Positions 1 through 10,243 are shown, counted from the stretch's first letter. The stretch: DNA of 64,000 nt from Ascoidea rubescens DSM 1968 (GCF_001661345.1 NW_017962915.1:62001-126000), one strand, 5' to 3'. Made by a program: numbers and translations. The notes: generated by a model from the sequence alone, not told the origin.

Positions 1-479
1 GAAACTGTGGGGTTGCCATTCAAAAGATGAGGTGAACCTGCAATTGAGGGAGAGGTTGATAGGGTTGAGAGTGAGCAGGATGAGATGTTGGAGCTAGATA
101 GGCTGTTGTTGCTAACAAAAGAGGAAATGTCATCGGTATTGTTTTCATTATAGGTTTCGTTACAGGTTTCGTTATCGTTATCGTTATCGTTATCGTTATC
201 GTTGTCGTTGTCGTTGTCGTTGTCGTTATTGGTGTTGTCGTTGGTGTATTTGATGAAGCTGGAGCCGGTTTTGTAAGGCAACACATTGCAATTGGCACGT
301 CGAAGAGTGACGTTGGCGGCAGAAAAGGAGGGGGCAAGAGACAACCGCGACGGAGGACCGCTTTTTTCGGCGTCGTCGTCGTCGCCCTTTAGAGCATGCA
401 GGGAGGAGGAAGCACAGGAAGGAGAAGCTGAAGCAGAGTCGACCGAGATTTCACCATTGTAAGACGGGCTATTGCGCAT
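1..479 (-). CDS. N-terminal part of an unrecognised Asn/Asp-rich protein (runs off left edge)
   Basis: An open frame starts at the ATG at 479-477 and stays open to the left edge, about 159 codons, with no stop. It begins MRNSPSYNGEISVDS, continues with a Ser-rich segment, a short less biased stretch (residues about 55-80, containing NVTLRRANC and LPYKTGSSFIKY), and then an Asn-Asp dipeptide run made by a GTTATC/GTTGTC hexamer repeat at about 171-237. The rest is Ser/Asn-rich. No catalytic motif, signal peptide or membrane segment is visible, and I do not recognise the family. It shares a divergent promoter of about 345 bp with the PPR gene; that promoter holds one perfect Gcn4-type site and two CACGTG sites. 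The frame is real-looking because of its length and its clean ATG, but only the disordered N-terminus can be seen here. Confidence 0.6.
   Translation of the reverse strand, partial: MRNSPSYNGEISVDSASASPSCASSSLHALKGDDDDAEKSGPPSRLSLAPSFSAANVTLRRANCNVLPYKTGSSFIKYTNDNTNNDNDNDNDNDNDNDNDNDNETCNETYNENNTDDISSFVSNNSLSSSNISSCSLSTLSTSPSIAGSPHLLNGNPTV
164..237. repeat. GTTATC/GTTGTC hexamer microsatellite
   Basis: Tandem hexamers on the + strand, first GTTATC then GTTGTC, encode the Asn-Asp run of the left-edge gene on the - strand. Confidence 0.85.
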
Positions 480-824
480 GTTCTGGTTGGAGAGGAAGAA
501 GCTGAGGCAGAGCAGGAAGAGGAAGTGATAACAACGCAGAAGCTCCTTCTGCGCCAGCACAGTCCTCAACAAGTGCTGGCGATGGCGCGCGTGACTTCAC
601 CGAGACGGAGCTGCTCTCCGCTCACCCGCTGACTCAGCAATGACACATGCGGCACGTGATATCCGTAAACACACTTCACGTGTTTGGATCACGCTTGCGG
701 ATTTTTCCGTGACTGAAAAGTTGATGAAAATGGTGGTGAAAAGTATGGAGAGGAAACTGGAGAAGTGAAGAGATTCTGCCAAACGACCACAGCAAGAGCC
801 AGTTTCTCACATTCGCCTGAAACC
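480..824. promoter_or_regulatory. Divergent promoter: Gcn4 site and two CACGTG boxes
   Basis: This region separates the left-edge gene (-) from the PPR gene (+). TGACTCA at 630-636 is a perfect Gcn4 consensus. CACGTG occurs at 653-658 (as GCACGTGAT) and at 677-682 (as TTCACGTGT), the core of Cbf1 and related bHLH sites. CACGTG boxes in front of a gene for a mitochondrial protein fit known Cbf1 roles in yeasts outside Saccharomyces. That assignment is inference from motif and position. The left half is GC-rich. Confidence 0.5.
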
Positions 825-3104
825 ATGTTAAAAGCCTCGAGATCTGTTGTTTCTGCTGCTAGACTTGCTCCCAGGTTGATGCTCTTTCTGCCAGCAGGCC
901 TGTTTTCGCTCGCTTTCTACCCATCATCCACCCTCTACCAGCCAAAGAGATACAATTCCTCCAATAGCACGGTCTCTGATACCACAGCTGTTGAGGACAG
1001 TGCTTCTGAGTTTGTTCCACAACATGATTCTTCCTCCAACTTTGATCCTTTCGAAACTGGTAATAGCTCCCAAAGTTGCAACTTCAACTCTGACAACCAA
1101 AATTTGTCTGAAAGCTCAAATCAATTAATTGATGAACTCGTTGAAGGTTTAAAACAGCTCGAAAAAACCGAAAACGCTTCTGGAATTTTCAATTTTTTAA
1201 CTGCAAGTCTTAATATTCTAAGAGGTGCAACTTCTCCTTCTTATCAACATGGTTTATCCATCTATTTATCAAAGAAGTTGAGTGATAGTATAGCCTTTAT
1301 ATTAAAGAAAGCTGCTGATGAATCAGCAGATCCTGCTTTTGACAAAAAATTCCTTCTCAACATTAACGATATCTTGAATTATTGCATGGAACAAGATCTC
1401 ATTAAACCTCCAATATTCGAACTTGTTATTGGGCTTCACATTAATGGCAATAACCCCAAAGCTGCAATCAATACTTGGGTTACATGGTTGGATTTCAAAG
1501 CTGATAAACCTTACCTTTCTGTATCGAATATCAAAGATACTGATCGTACTTATGACCCTTCCTTATTCATCAGATTATCAACCTTTATCGCTTACTTATC
1601 CAACTGTCAAATCGATCAAGTCAAACCCGATGCTCAAACCATTAAATCCCTTTTACAAATCGACAAAATTCCTTCTCGTTTTGTTTTCAATCTCCTAACT
1701 TCAAGAGGTATTATTGATAAATCAATTCTAGATTCCACAAGAAATTTGTATTTTAATTTTCAAGATGAAATCATCGATTTTGCTAAACCCGACATCTTCT
1801 CAGAAATTGATAATTTAGCTTCAAAATTCAAAGCTGATGGTATTGATAAAAAATACAACCAGTTCAAAGTGGCTGCAAAAGATCAAAAGATTGAATTGCC
1901 AGAGCTCGTTTACAGCAAATTCATGAACGCTTACTCAAAGGTTAAACAACCAGCCAAAGCACTAAGCATTTGGAATGATTTAATCCTGTCTAATATTGAA
2001 TCTCCCTCAATTAACTCTTGGAACGCTTTATTAACCGCTAGCTCTTTAGAAGGATCTGTCTCTGAAAAACTCTTGAAAATTGAATCAATTTGGGAAAAAT
2101 TATCTGAAAATTTTTCTCCCAATTCAGAATCATATCAAATTCTTTTGAAATTTTACGCTTCTATCAATCAAAATGAAAAAGTCGATCAAGTATTTCAAAA
2201 ATTATCTTCCTCATCTTCTAGAATCCCTCTAACCAACGATATTAGAAACACCTATCTAGAGATTGTCATGAAGAAGGATTTTGCTGCATATAAAAAAATT
2301 GCCGATGAATGGATGGATTCCTTCGGTTACATTCCTCCCATTAATCTTTACAACAATGCTTTAGACTTTTATATTAAAAACAATAATTTTAACAGCGCTT
2401 CAGAATTACTTCTGGAAATGGAAAGTCTAAATGTAAAACCAAGTATCTATACCTACAATATCATAATTAAAATGATATTTAAACAAGCAGAATCAAGAGG
2501 TGAAATTGTTAACATTAAAACAATAAACAATGTTATCAAAGAAATTCATGACACAAATATTAGACTCACCTCATATCCAATGGCTTCTATACTAATTGAC
2601 TTGTCCTCAAATGAAGCAACACTTGAGATCTCCAGAAAATTTTTTGAGTACATAAAAGATCGTAATATTAGCCTCAATCCTCGTATGATTCAATCCAGGT
2701 TGAAAAGTGAAGTGCTGTATGGTGATATGGAAACAGCTGAAGAATGTTTCAAAGAATTTGACAAAGTGAAATCTCCCATTGGCCCTTTTTCCTGGAATTT
2801 GTTATTAAGTGGTTTTAGAAACCATGATGACCCAGAAAAAGTCAAAGAATATTACCAAAAATTTCTCGACTATTCCATAACCAAACCGGATTCCTTCACT
2901 TACCTATTTGTCTTTTCAGCGTATCTAAATCACCATCAAAAATACAGAAAAGAAATCGAAGAGCTAATTGATGAAATGTCGAAACCTTCATTCAAAACTT
3001 TCATTGGACAAATGGTGGTGAATCTCCAACGGTGCCAAAAACTAGGCTTTGATGTGCCCGATGCGTTAATCGACAAAGCTTCTCATTCCTCTCAGCGTAA
3101 ATGA
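825..3104 (+). CDS. Mitochondrial pentatricopeptide repeat (PPR) protein
   Basis: The 759-residue protein starts at the ATG at 825. The frame is open further 5' only from a GTG at 765, which is not a normal yeast start, and the ATG at 825 has A at -3. Residues 1-20 (MLKASRSVVSAARLAPRLM) are rich in Arg, Ser and Ala without acidic residues, a typical mitochondrial presequence. Helical repeats of PPR type lie at about residues 360-730; one of the clearest reads SELLLEMESLNVKPSIYTYN, and segments with SWNALL and SWNLLLSGF match the repeat pattern. Yeast PPR proteins bind mitochondrial RNA and act in its stability, processing or translation. Which member this is (for example Msc6-, Ccm1- or Aep-like) cannot be decided by eye. 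One CTG codon sits where PPRs carry a hydrophobic residue, in favour of CTG as Leu. Confidence 0.8.
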   Translation: MLKASRSVVSAARLAPRLMLFLPAGLFSLAFYPSSTLYQPKRYNSSNSTVSDTTAVEDSASEFVPQHDSSSNFDPFETGNSSQSCNFNSDNQNLSESSNQLIDELVEGLKQLEKTENASGIFNFLTASLNILRGATSPSYQHGLSIYLSKKLSDSIAFILKKAADESADPAFDKKFLLNINDILNYCMEQDLIKPPIFELVIGLHINGNNPKAAINTWVTWLDFKADKPYLSVSNIKDTDRTYDPSLFIRLSTFIAYLSNCQIDQVKPDAQTIKSLLQIDKIPSRFVFNLLTSRGIIDKSILDSTRNLYFNFQDEIIDFAKPDIFSEIDNLASKFKADGIDKKYNQFKVAAKDQKIELPELVYSKFMNAYSKVKQPAKALSIWNDLILSNIESPSINSWNALLTASSLEGSVSEKLLKIESIWEKLSENFSPNSESYQILLKFYASINQNEKVDQVFQKLSSSSSRIPLTNDIRNTYLEIVMKKDFAAYKKIADEWMDSFGYIPPINLYNNALDFYIKNNNFNSASELLLEMESLNVKPSIYTYNIIIKMIFKQAESRGEIVNIKTINNVIKEIHDTNIRLTSYPMASILIDLSSNEATLEISRKFFEYIKDRNISLNPRMIQSRLKSEVLYGDMETAEECFKEFDKVKSPIGPFSWNLLLSGFRNHDDPEKVKEYYQKFLDYSITKPDSFTYLFVFSAYLNHHQKYRKEIEELIDEMSKPSFKTFIGQMVVNLQRCQKLGFDVPDALIDKASHSSQRK

Positions 3105-3231
3105 GCTCCTCTGTTGAATGAAAGGTCTTCATCAATGGCCATTTAAATATTCGTTGTATATAGCATTTCCTTTATAATGTTTAATTGAGCTTTAAAAGTC
3201 TTTTCAACTGCTTCACAGTTTTTTTACGATT

Positions 3232-3257
3232 TTTCGTGTTTCGAAATCGAAACGCGT
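3232..3257. promoter_or_regulatory. SCB and MCB cell-cycle elements upstream of MCM2
   Basis: ACGCGT (MCB, bound by MBF) lies at 3252-3257. TTTCGTG at 3232-3238 is the reverse of the SCB core CACGAAA. They are about 150-180 bp upstream of the MCM2 ATG. MCM genes of budding yeasts are known G1/S-regulated targets, so the pair fits the gene. The rest of 3105-3408 shows only AT-rich spacer and the 3' end of the PPR gene. Confidence 0.7.
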
Positions 3258-3408
3258 GTTTACTTTTTTGTGGCCAAAAGAGGAAATGCATTGTTTTGAA
3301 TACTTTGAAATTTTAGATCCATAATCATACTCTTGATGTGCTTTGGCTATTGAGCGTCACTCTCATCTTTCCTATCATCCTCAACAGCACACTCTAGATT
3401 ATTACAAA

Positions 3409-6006
3409 ATGCCAAATTCCAGAAAAAGACAGGCTTCTCATCTTGACGATGAAAATGATGAAGATGCAATTCCCATTCTCTCATCTCCAGGATCTCCTAA
3501 CGATGTTTATCAAATTAATAACTTACCGCCATCTTCTCCTGGTTTTCCACTTGAAGAAGATGATAGAGAAATAGTTGATGAAATCGATGATCTTGATGAA
3601 GGTGCTAACGAAGTCGATGGAGTCGATTTATTTGGAGACAATATGTTTAGAGATTATAAAAAGCTTGATAAGTTTGACCATTATGACTCCAGCCAAATAG
3701 ATGACAATGACTATGGGGATGTTGACTTAGATATAGGTGGAAGAAGAGAGGTTGATGATCTTTTAAATAAAAGAGATAGATTTTTGCAAAAAGATTCCCT
3801 TCGAAATCATGGCGCTTTTTTAGATGACGAAGATGACGAATTTGCCTTTGATGATTTAGATCAAAACCGTCTACCAAGACAGCAAAGAAGAAGAAGATTT
3901 GACCACGAAAATCTAGGAATGTTAAGTGATAATGAAATTGACGAAGATCCATTAACATATGAATTGAATCTTGAAGAATTAAGTGAAATCAAGGCTCCCA
4001 GTATAAGAGAATGGATCTTATCTCCACCTGTTCAAAGATCTATTTCAAGAGAATTGAGATCATTTTTACTTGAATATACAGATGAAAAAGGTCGTTCTTA
4101 TTATGGTTCAAAAATTAAGTTATTAGGAGAGATAAACTCAGAGTCGTTGGAAGTCAATTATCAACATCTAATCAACTCAAAACCGATTTTGGCATTTTTT
4201 TTAAGTACATCTCCCGAAGAAATTATTACACTTTTTGATCAAGTTGCTATAGAATGTGTTCAATTACATTACTCTGAATATGCCCAGATTCATAGTGATA
4301 TTCATGTTAGAATCACGAATTTCTCTCCAAATCTTTTTAATTTGAGAGAACTAAGAGAAAACCATTTAAATTCTTTAGTAAAAGTTTCGGGGGTAGTCAC
4401 AAGAAGAACAGGTGTTTTTCCTCAGTTAAAGCATGTCAAGTTTGATTGTAGTAAATGTGGTGTTGTTTTAGGACCATACTACCAAGGCTCTAATCAAGAG
4501 GTTAAAGTCTCTTTTTGCAGTAATTGCCATTCAAGAGGACCATTTAAAATGAATTCTGAGGTTACCACGTATAGTAACTATCAACAAATTACTATTCAGG
4601 AGCCTCCTGGTACAGTTCCAGCTGGCAGATTGCCTCGTCATAAAGACGTTATTTTGTTGTGGGATTTGGTAGATATGGCAAAACCTGGTCAGTTGGTCTC
4701 TGTTACTGGGATTTACAAAAATAGTTACAACGGTTATCTAAATGCTAAGAATGGGTTCCCAGTCTTTGCAACTGTTATAGAAGCCAATTCAATACAGGTT
4801 GAGGGCAGCAGCTCTAACTTATTTGAAGAACGAAATAACTATGATAACTCGGTATTAGATAAAAATTTGAATATTTACAGATACTCTGAGGAAGAAGAAA
4901 GCTTATTTAGAAAGATATCAAAAGAAAGAGGAATTGTCGATAAACTTATCAATTCGATTGCACCATCTATTTATGGTCACCGAAACATTAAAACTGCTAT
5001 TGCTTGCTCACTATTTGGTGGAGTTCCTAAAGATGTCAACGGCAAACATTCCATTCGTGGTGATATTAATGTGTTGGTTTTAGGAGACCCTGGTACTGCA
5101 AAGTCTCAAATTCTTAAATATGTTGAAAAAACTGCTTATCGAGCTGTTTATTCCACTGGTCAAGGAGCTTCTGGGGTTGGTTTGACAGCCTCTGTTAGAA
5201 AAGACCCAGTAACAAATGAATGGACATTAGAGGGTGGTGCTCTTGTTTTAGCCGATAAAGGAACCTGTATTATTGATGAATTTGATAAAATGCACGATCG
5301 TGATAGAACATCTATTCATGAAGCTATGGAGCAACAAAGTATCTCTATTTCTAAAGCTGGTATTGTTACTACATTACAGGCAAGATGTGCAGTGATAGCC
5401 GCTGCTAATCCAATTGGTGGAAAATACAATAGCACTATGCCTCTATCTCAAAATGTTGACTTAACAGAGCCAATCTTGTCAAGATTTGACATTATATGCA
5501 TTGTAAGGGATTTAGTTGATCCTGTTGAAGATGAAAGATTAGCAAAGTTTGTAATTGATTCTCATTTCAAGTCTCTTATGGCTGCCTCTAAAACTAGAGA
5601 CTCGGAAGAAATTGAAGATAATTCTGAAATGTCCCAAGCCTCAGATGTATCTAACAATCATGGAACGATCGAACAGGATGTTTTAACAAAATATATTCAT
5701 TATTCCAAAAGAATAAAACCAAAATTAAATCAAATGGATATGCAAAAGGTTTCTCAGGTTTATGCTGATTTAAGAAAACAGTCAATAGGAACAGGCAGTA
5801 TGGCAATAACGGTTAGACATTTAGAGGCTATTTTGAGAATTTCAGAATCATTTGCTAGAATGAGATTAAGTGAGTTTGTGAGTAGTAGTGATTTGGATAG
5901 AGCGATCAAGGTTTCAGTTGATAGTTTTATTGGCACCCAAAAATTATCGGTGAGAAGGCAATTGCAAAAAGTTTTTATGAAATATACTCTTCCAAGAAGA
6001 AATTAG
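3409..6006 (+). CDS. MCM2: MCM2, replicative helicase subunit
   Basis: The start is the ATG at 3409 (MPNSRKRQASHLDDEND). The frame extends upstream only from a TTG at 3343. The 865 residues match the usual Mcm2 length (868 in S. cerevisiae). Mcm2 is part of the Mcm2-7 ring loaded at replication origins and, with Cdc45 and GINS, unwinds DNA. The N-terminal 200 residues are strongly acidic, as expected of the histone-binding, DDK-phosphorylated tail. A C4 zinc finger is C347/C350 with C370/C373. The AAA+ core shows Walker A GDPGTAKS at 559-566, Walker B IIDEFDKM at 621-628 and the arginine finger SRFD at 691-694. The C-terminal winged-helix region follows. An MCB/SCB promoter lies just upstream. 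Nothing is missing. Confidence 0.97.
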   Translation: MPNSRKRQASHLDDENDEDAIPILSSPGSPNDVYQINNLPPSSPGFPLEEDDREIVDEIDDLDEGANEVDGVDLFGDNMFRDYKKLDKFDHYDSSQIDDNDYGDVDLDIGGRREVDDLLNKRDRFLQKDSLRNHGAFLDDEDDEFAFDDLDQNRLPRQQRRRRFDHENLGMLSDNEIDEDPLTYELNLEELSEIKAPSIREWILSPPVQRSISRELRSFLLEYTDEKGRSYYGSKIKLLGEINSESLEVNYQHLINSKPILAFFLSTSPEEIITLFDQVAIECVQLHYSEYAQIHSDIHVRITNFSPNLFNLRELRENHLNSLVKVSGVVTRRTGVFPQLKHVKFDCSKCGVVLGPYYQGSNQEVKVSFCSNCHSRGPFKMNSEVTTYSNYQQITIQEPPGTVPAGRLPRHKDVILLWDLVDMAKPGQLVSVTGIYKNSYNGYLNAKNGFPVFATVIEANSIQVEGSSSNLFEERNNYDNSVLDKNLNIYRYSEEEESLFRKISKERGIVDKLINSIAPSIYGHRNIKTAIACSLFGGVPKDVNGKHSIRGDINVLVLGDPGTAKSQILKYVEKTAYRAVYSTGQGASGVGLTASVRKDPVTNEWTLEGGALVLADKGTCIIDEFDKMHDRDRTSIHEAMEQQSISISKAGIVTTLQARCAVIAAANPIGGKYNSTMPLSQNVDLTEPILSRFDIICIVRDLVDPVEDERLAKFVIDSHFKSLMAASKTRDSEEIEDNSEMSQASDVSNNHGTIEQDVLTKYIHYSKRIKPKLNQMDMQKVSQVYADLRKQSIGTGSMAITVRHLEAILRISESFARMRLSEFVSSSDLDRAIKVSVDSFIGTQKLSVRRQLQKVFMKYTLPRRN

Positions 6007-6212
6007 ATTTTTCTACAAATTTATTTCTTCTATTAATTTATTTTTACTATTGTTATTATTTTCATTATATCCATTATTTTCATTGTATCCGTTATTTCTA
6101 TTGTATCCATTGTTTCTATTATTTCTATTTTATAAAACCCTATACCACATAACATAAAATCACTGAATCTCAGAAGAACTTTTAATAAACAGTTAATTTG
6201 AACAAACGGAAA

Positions 6213-8210
6213 CTATGCTTTCACATTATATTCATAGTTGTTGAATTCATTTAGATAATAAACAACCCCTGAAATTGTTTTGTCAATGATTAGTTTTCCA
6301 TCATTCACAGCAATTTCCAAAATTTCTTCCAATACACCAATACTTAATTTAAAATGAGAGGATAACATTTGTATGTTGCACCCGCATTTGAAGTCATTTT
6401 CAGTGTTGATAATGTTGATATAAAGTTCTGAGAGGACATTGATTTGATCAAACGATTTAAGATAATCATTATTTGAAAATGAAAGTTGATAATCTGTTTC
6501 CATCCAGAGCAATATATTTTGGAGAATTATGTCATCTGTCATTTTAGAATCTTGGATTACCAACAAATTTGTTTTTGAAAACTCTTTTAAAATTAAGGGC
6601 AATTGAAGTGAAGAAAATCTTTTACATGCTTCAAGTAAATCTTCAGGTGAAATTAAGTTATTATTAAAACCTAAAGAACGATTGTAAAGAGCATATAGAT
6701 CAGATAAAGTTAAAATTCCGCCAGAATAAATATTTTCCTCAAATTGGTTGAAATTATAGGAGTTATCAGATTTAAAAATATGATTATTTAGAAAGCTGGA
6801 AATATTCCTGGCCAATTCATTATAGTACAATTCTTTATTATTTAATTTGTTTAAAAAATTAAAATTATTTGTCATAATAAAATCACTAATATTGTTTGTT
6901 TCAGTATTTGGGTTTAATCCTAATAATTGTCTTGATTGTATTATAGAATCCGTTGCATTTGAGACAACCTTATCATCTGTATTTTTATATTTATTCAAGT
7001 AGTCATTAAATTTATCGGCTAACACCATTAGGTCTTTTGCTTTCTTCATAAGTGAATCCAAGTCAGACATGGAAGTATTCAAAATATTGACATTATACTC
7101 GGCTCTCTCTGTTTGTTTTTTCTCTAACCCTAAAATTCCTAAATTAGGCTGTGACCTGGACGTTTCTTTGTAATCTTTCAGATCAAATTTAAGAACTGAT
7201 TTGACATCATGATTTAAATCAGCGCTTTCCATCAATTTTGATAAATTTTGCTCATCGATTAAAACTTGTAATTTATTTAAAAAGTTTTTAAAATCGTCAT
7301 ATTTCAGTAGATTTCTGAAACTTAACTTGATATATTTTTGCAACAAAGAAGATAATCCGTCGTCAAATTCTGTTTTAATTTTTATTTTAGAAGGTTTATT
7401 AATATTAGAATATCTAAAATTGTAGTTTTTGACAGTATTGGAAGAAATGTTTGAAGATTTTAGCTTTTCCCCACAAATTTCACAATTCAACATTAAAGGA
7501 TAATTTAAGAAGGTGCATCTTGGACATTTAATTTCTTTTAGCTCTGTACCTGTAGGCTGTTTTGGGGTTGAAAGTTTATTTTTGGGAAGTAGATTTCCAT
7601 TTTTATTATTTTTAGCTTTAAATTTTTTGATTGCATTTACTATTGTGTTTTTCTTTGACTTGATTCCACAATTTTGACAGTTTGGTAATTTTTTGAAATC
7701 AAAATCATTGACTAGTATTTTATCAAAATTAAACGATGAGTTATTTATATGGTTAGCAAAATAACATATTGAACAAACCCATATTGTCTCGTCAGATTCT
7801 TTGAGTTGGTTTGGCAGAAACTCAATTTTGTTTTTGAAGGAAGAATACAGGTTAGAATGATTGTAGCTGCTTAAATTTGTTTTGGAGGAAGGCGCAGAAA
7901 CATTTCTTGTATGATCTTTAAACCAGATGGTAATTTTAGGAGAGGATTTAAGAAAGCCGGAATAAAACTCCAAATGATCGATGTCAAAGAGCGATATAGA
8001 CAAGGAGTTGTCCTCAGGAAGAATGTTATCCACATAAATCAATCTTGAGGATGTCAAGTAAACTCTGCCATTCTGTCGACCTAGTATCTTTGCTTTGCCC
8101 TGATACAAGCCAATGGAGTCCTGGACGAGATAAATAAACTCATCCTTCTGTGTAACAGGAGTGTGGGAAGATGTTATATCTACCTGTTGCCAAAAGGATA
8201 ATGCAGACAT
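6213..8210 (-). CDS. VPS36: VPS36, ESCRT-II subunit
   Basis: The 665-residue protein starts at a clean ATG (8210). Vps36 is the ESCRT-II subunit that links membrane phosphoinositide, ESCRT-I and ubiquitinated cargo at the endosome. Residues 1-110 form the first part of the split GLUE (PH-like) domain. Two NZF zinc fingers are inserted in it, as in yeast Vps36. NZF1 has C146/C149 and C178/C181 with a long 28-residue loop; NZF2 has C229/C232 and C243/C246 with the regular 10-residue spacing. In S. cerevisiae NZF1 binds Vps28 and NZF2 binds ubiquitin. The C-terminal part from about residue 420 is the EAP30 winged-helix region (GLNPNTE, then SGGILTLSDLYALYNRS). It is about 100 residues longer than the S. 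cerevisiae protein because of Asn/Lys-rich linkers. It is convergent with MCM2. Confidence 0.93.
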   Translation of the reverse strand: MSALSFWQQVDITSSHTPVTQKDEFIYLVQDSIGLYQGKAKILGRQNGRVYLTSSRLIYVDNILPEDNSLSISLFDIDHLEFYSGFLKSSPKITIWFKDHTRNVSAPSSKTNLSSYNHSNLYSSFKNKIEFLPNQLKESDETIWVCSICYFANHINNSSFNFDKILVNDFDFKKLPNCQNCGIKSKKNTIVNAIKKFKAKNNKNGNLLPKNKLSTPKQPTGTELKEIKCPRCTFLNYPLMLNCEICGEKLKSSNISSNTVKNYNFRYSNINKPSKIKIKTEFDDGLSSLLQKYIKLSFRNLLKYDDFKNFLNKLQVLIDEQNLSKLMESADLNHDVKSVLKFDLKDYKETSRSQPNLGILGLEKKQTERAEYNVNILNTSMSDLDSLMKKAKDLMVLADKFNDYLNKYKNTDDKVVSNATDSIIQSRQLLGLNPNTETNNISDFIMTNNFNFLNKLNNKELYYNELARNISSFLNNHIFKSDNSYNFNQFEENIYSGGILTLSDLYALYNRSLGFNNNLISPEDLLEACKRFSSLQLPLILKEFSKTNLLVIQDSKMTDDIILQNILLWMETDYQLSFSNNDYLKSFDQINVLSELYINIINTENDFKCGCNIQMLSSHFKLSIGVLEEILEIAVNDGKLIIDKTISGVVYYLNEFNNYEYNVKA

Positions 8211-8779
8211 GTGTCGTGTGGTGGCATCAAAGGTCTATTGTTACCAGTATCAATATCAGTATCAGTATCAGTATTTTTTATGGTGATACCAAAGCCTTTT
8301 GTTGAAGAACTGGCGATAAGAGCTAATTGGCAGATCACGTTTTAATGGATGTGTTTAGCAGAAAACCTCTGAATTTGCAGGGAATTCTGGCAGTGGAATT
8401 GTTTAAGTGAACAATCTATTGCATTTCTACATTCTGATTGATTTCAGATATAAAGCAGAGAGGATCATCAGCTCCCAAAAAATAAACTAATCATTAATTA
8501 TGATATTGAATTTGAAAGAATCCACCGTAAAAAGAAATAAAAATATTGAACAAAAACATAAAACAGTAAAAAACACTCAAAAGCAGATGAATAAGAATTT
8601 TTTTAAAGAAATTTTCGCACCAAAATATCATGAAATGAAAAAAAAAAAGAAACAAATAAATAAATATGAACAAATTGATGATGAAGGTAATCAAAGTTGA
8701 ACCAAGGATGAAGAATGAAATTATGAAGAAAAACAATGAGACATTGAAACAAAGAAGAAAAGAAGGAAAGAAAAAAAAA
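8211..8779. other. Intergenic region: VPS36 promoter and A-rich spacer
   Basis: It holds a short tandem ATCAGT repeat (about 8245-8274), probably in the VPS36 promoter, and an A-rich stretch at about 8490-8780. Short open frames in the A-rich part on both strands are low-complexity and look non-coding. Confidence 0.5.
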
Positions 8780-10243
8780 TTAAACAAAAAGTTCCAAAAA
8801 GATAAAGCTTGGAACTGAAATAATTAAAATGACCAAAACAATTAAGATAAATGAATAAAAACTTGAGATATTTCTCACATGCCTTGCTCTTTCGTATCTA
8901 TTATCGAAAGTAATTGAATGGTAATATTTGGGATAATTTTGAAGAAAGTTTTCATTTGTATAATCATTTGAAAAACAAACATAGGATAGAATCATTAAAA
9001 TTTTGATCAATTCTGGGTTATCACCAGTATTTGGTTTATTTAGTCTTAAGGCCTTTTTTTTCAATTTTTCCGTTGAGTACACAAGGTTTTTGCTAGATTC
9101 TCTTTTATGCCTGGAGCCAGAATTTTTCTTTTTTCTTAATTTTTTATGAGTAATAGAATTATCGTTTTTTCTTCTATTGCCATTTGAATTTAAACTGTTA
9201 TCAATTTTGAACATATTTTGGTGAGAATTGTCGGTGTCTCTAATTTGATTTGGATCTGTACCGTTAAACAAGACAGCATTTCTGTTATTTTGAATTGAAA
9301 ATGGATCGCCTTTATCAGATTTATTAATAATCTGAACTTCGAAATCGTTATTATCGTTGCTATCGTTAAGTGAATTACTTACACTATCAGGAAATATACC
9401 ATTTAAATAATTGCTTATTCTTAAATTTTGAGCGCTTTCACTTCTTTTGATTTTTTCAGTTTCTAATTTGTTGAGTATTGGAGGCTGTTTATTATCAAAT
9501 TTGTTGATATCAACAGTGGGATTGAAACTAACTCTTCTTGAGGAATCTACAGATGAATTTCTCCTGGATCTTCCAGGAGTTTTCATAGATGATCTTCTGA
9601 TTAGCTTTGGTCGTTCGGGTAGTTCCTCTTTACTGATTGTATTTGATTCGGGCTGAGTGGAACTACTCAGCTTTTTGATGTGGCTATTATAGGAAGTATT
9701 TGATCTAAAGACATCGCTGAGACTATGATTACTGGGGTTATTGGTGTTGGTATTGATTGAAAGATCATCGTTGTTGTTGTTATTGGTTTCAAAAGAGTTC
9801 AGGGTTTTCTGATAGGAGGGTAAAGTATCGAGGGTCTTTGATTTGTATATGGGGACTTTTGCTCGTTCAATCTTTGGGGGCAGCTGCAATTGTTTCAAAG
9901 GTGACAATAAAGATGGATTCAAAGGATCCATAATCTTAGATTGTAATTGTTGTTGGAGGGTGGGTTGCTGGAGGTTAGTATTGTTTGACGTTGAAAATTC
10001 AGGTAAAGAGGCATAAACAGATGTCTTAGGATAAGATATTTTCCCATGATAAGGTTTTTTGTTAAGGTATTTTCTCTTTATTGCTTCATAGTTTGCTGAA
10101 GTATTGTCTGAATCAGATAAAGAATTGGATAGTGAGTAGCCCTTTGAAATGCTTGTGTCCTGGGATTCAAAGTGGTTGTAGTTCTTCAAATCAGATGATT
10201 GTGGGAGTGGCAGGACTCTAGTCTCTTCATACAGCATTTCCAT
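8780..10243 (-). CDS. Predicted tail-anchored membrane protein with RVSF PP1-docking motif
   Basis: The 487-residue protein starts at the ATG at 10243; a second Met is codon 3. I do not recognise the family. The first 440 residues are hydrophilic and Ser/Asn-rich. At 237-240 lies RVSF, preceded by Arg/Ser-rich sequence (RSRRNSSVDSSRRVSF). This is the classic RVxF docking motif for protein phosphatase 1 (Glc7), with nearby basophilic phospho-site patterns. A Lys/Arg-rich stretch (about 365-405) is followed by the most structured part: LIKILMILSYVCF, then QNYPKYYHSITFDNRYERARHVR. A single hydrophobic segment, about 463-485, ends two residues from the C-terminus, so the protein should be tail-anchored with its bulk in the cytosol. 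A Glc7-targeting subunit on the ER or nuclear envelope is possible; that function is inference. Confidence 0.75.
   Translation of the reverse strand: MEMLYEETRVLPLPQSSDLKNYNHFESQDTSISKGYSLSNSLSDSDNTSANYEAIKRKYLNKKPYHGKISYPKTSVYASLPEFSTSNNTNLQQPTLQQQLQSKIMDPLNPSLLSPLKQLQLPPKIERAKVPIYKSKTLDTLPSYQKTLNSFETNNNNNDDLSINTNTNNPSNHSLSDVFRSNTSYNSHIKKLSSSTQPESNTISKEELPERPKLIRRSSMKTPGRSRRNSSVDSSRRVSFNPTVDINKFDNKQPPILNKLETEKIKRSESAQNLRISNYLNGIFPDSVSNSLNDSNDNNDFEVQIINKSDKGDPFSIQNNRNAVLFNGTDPNQIRDTDNSHQNMFKIDNSLNSNGNRRKNDNSITHKKLRKKKNSGSRHKRESSKNLVYSTEKLKKKALRLNKPNTGDNPELIKILMILSYVCFSNDYTNENFLQNYPKYYHSITFDNRYERARHVRNISSFYSFILIVLVILIISVPSFIFLELFV

Noticed and set aside
765-825. GTG and TTG start codons for the PPR, MCM2, PRP4, PRP8, Lys-rich and IME2 frames
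   Set aside because: Nuclear yeast genes start at ATG. In each case a well-placed downstream ATG agrees with family length, so I moved the start.
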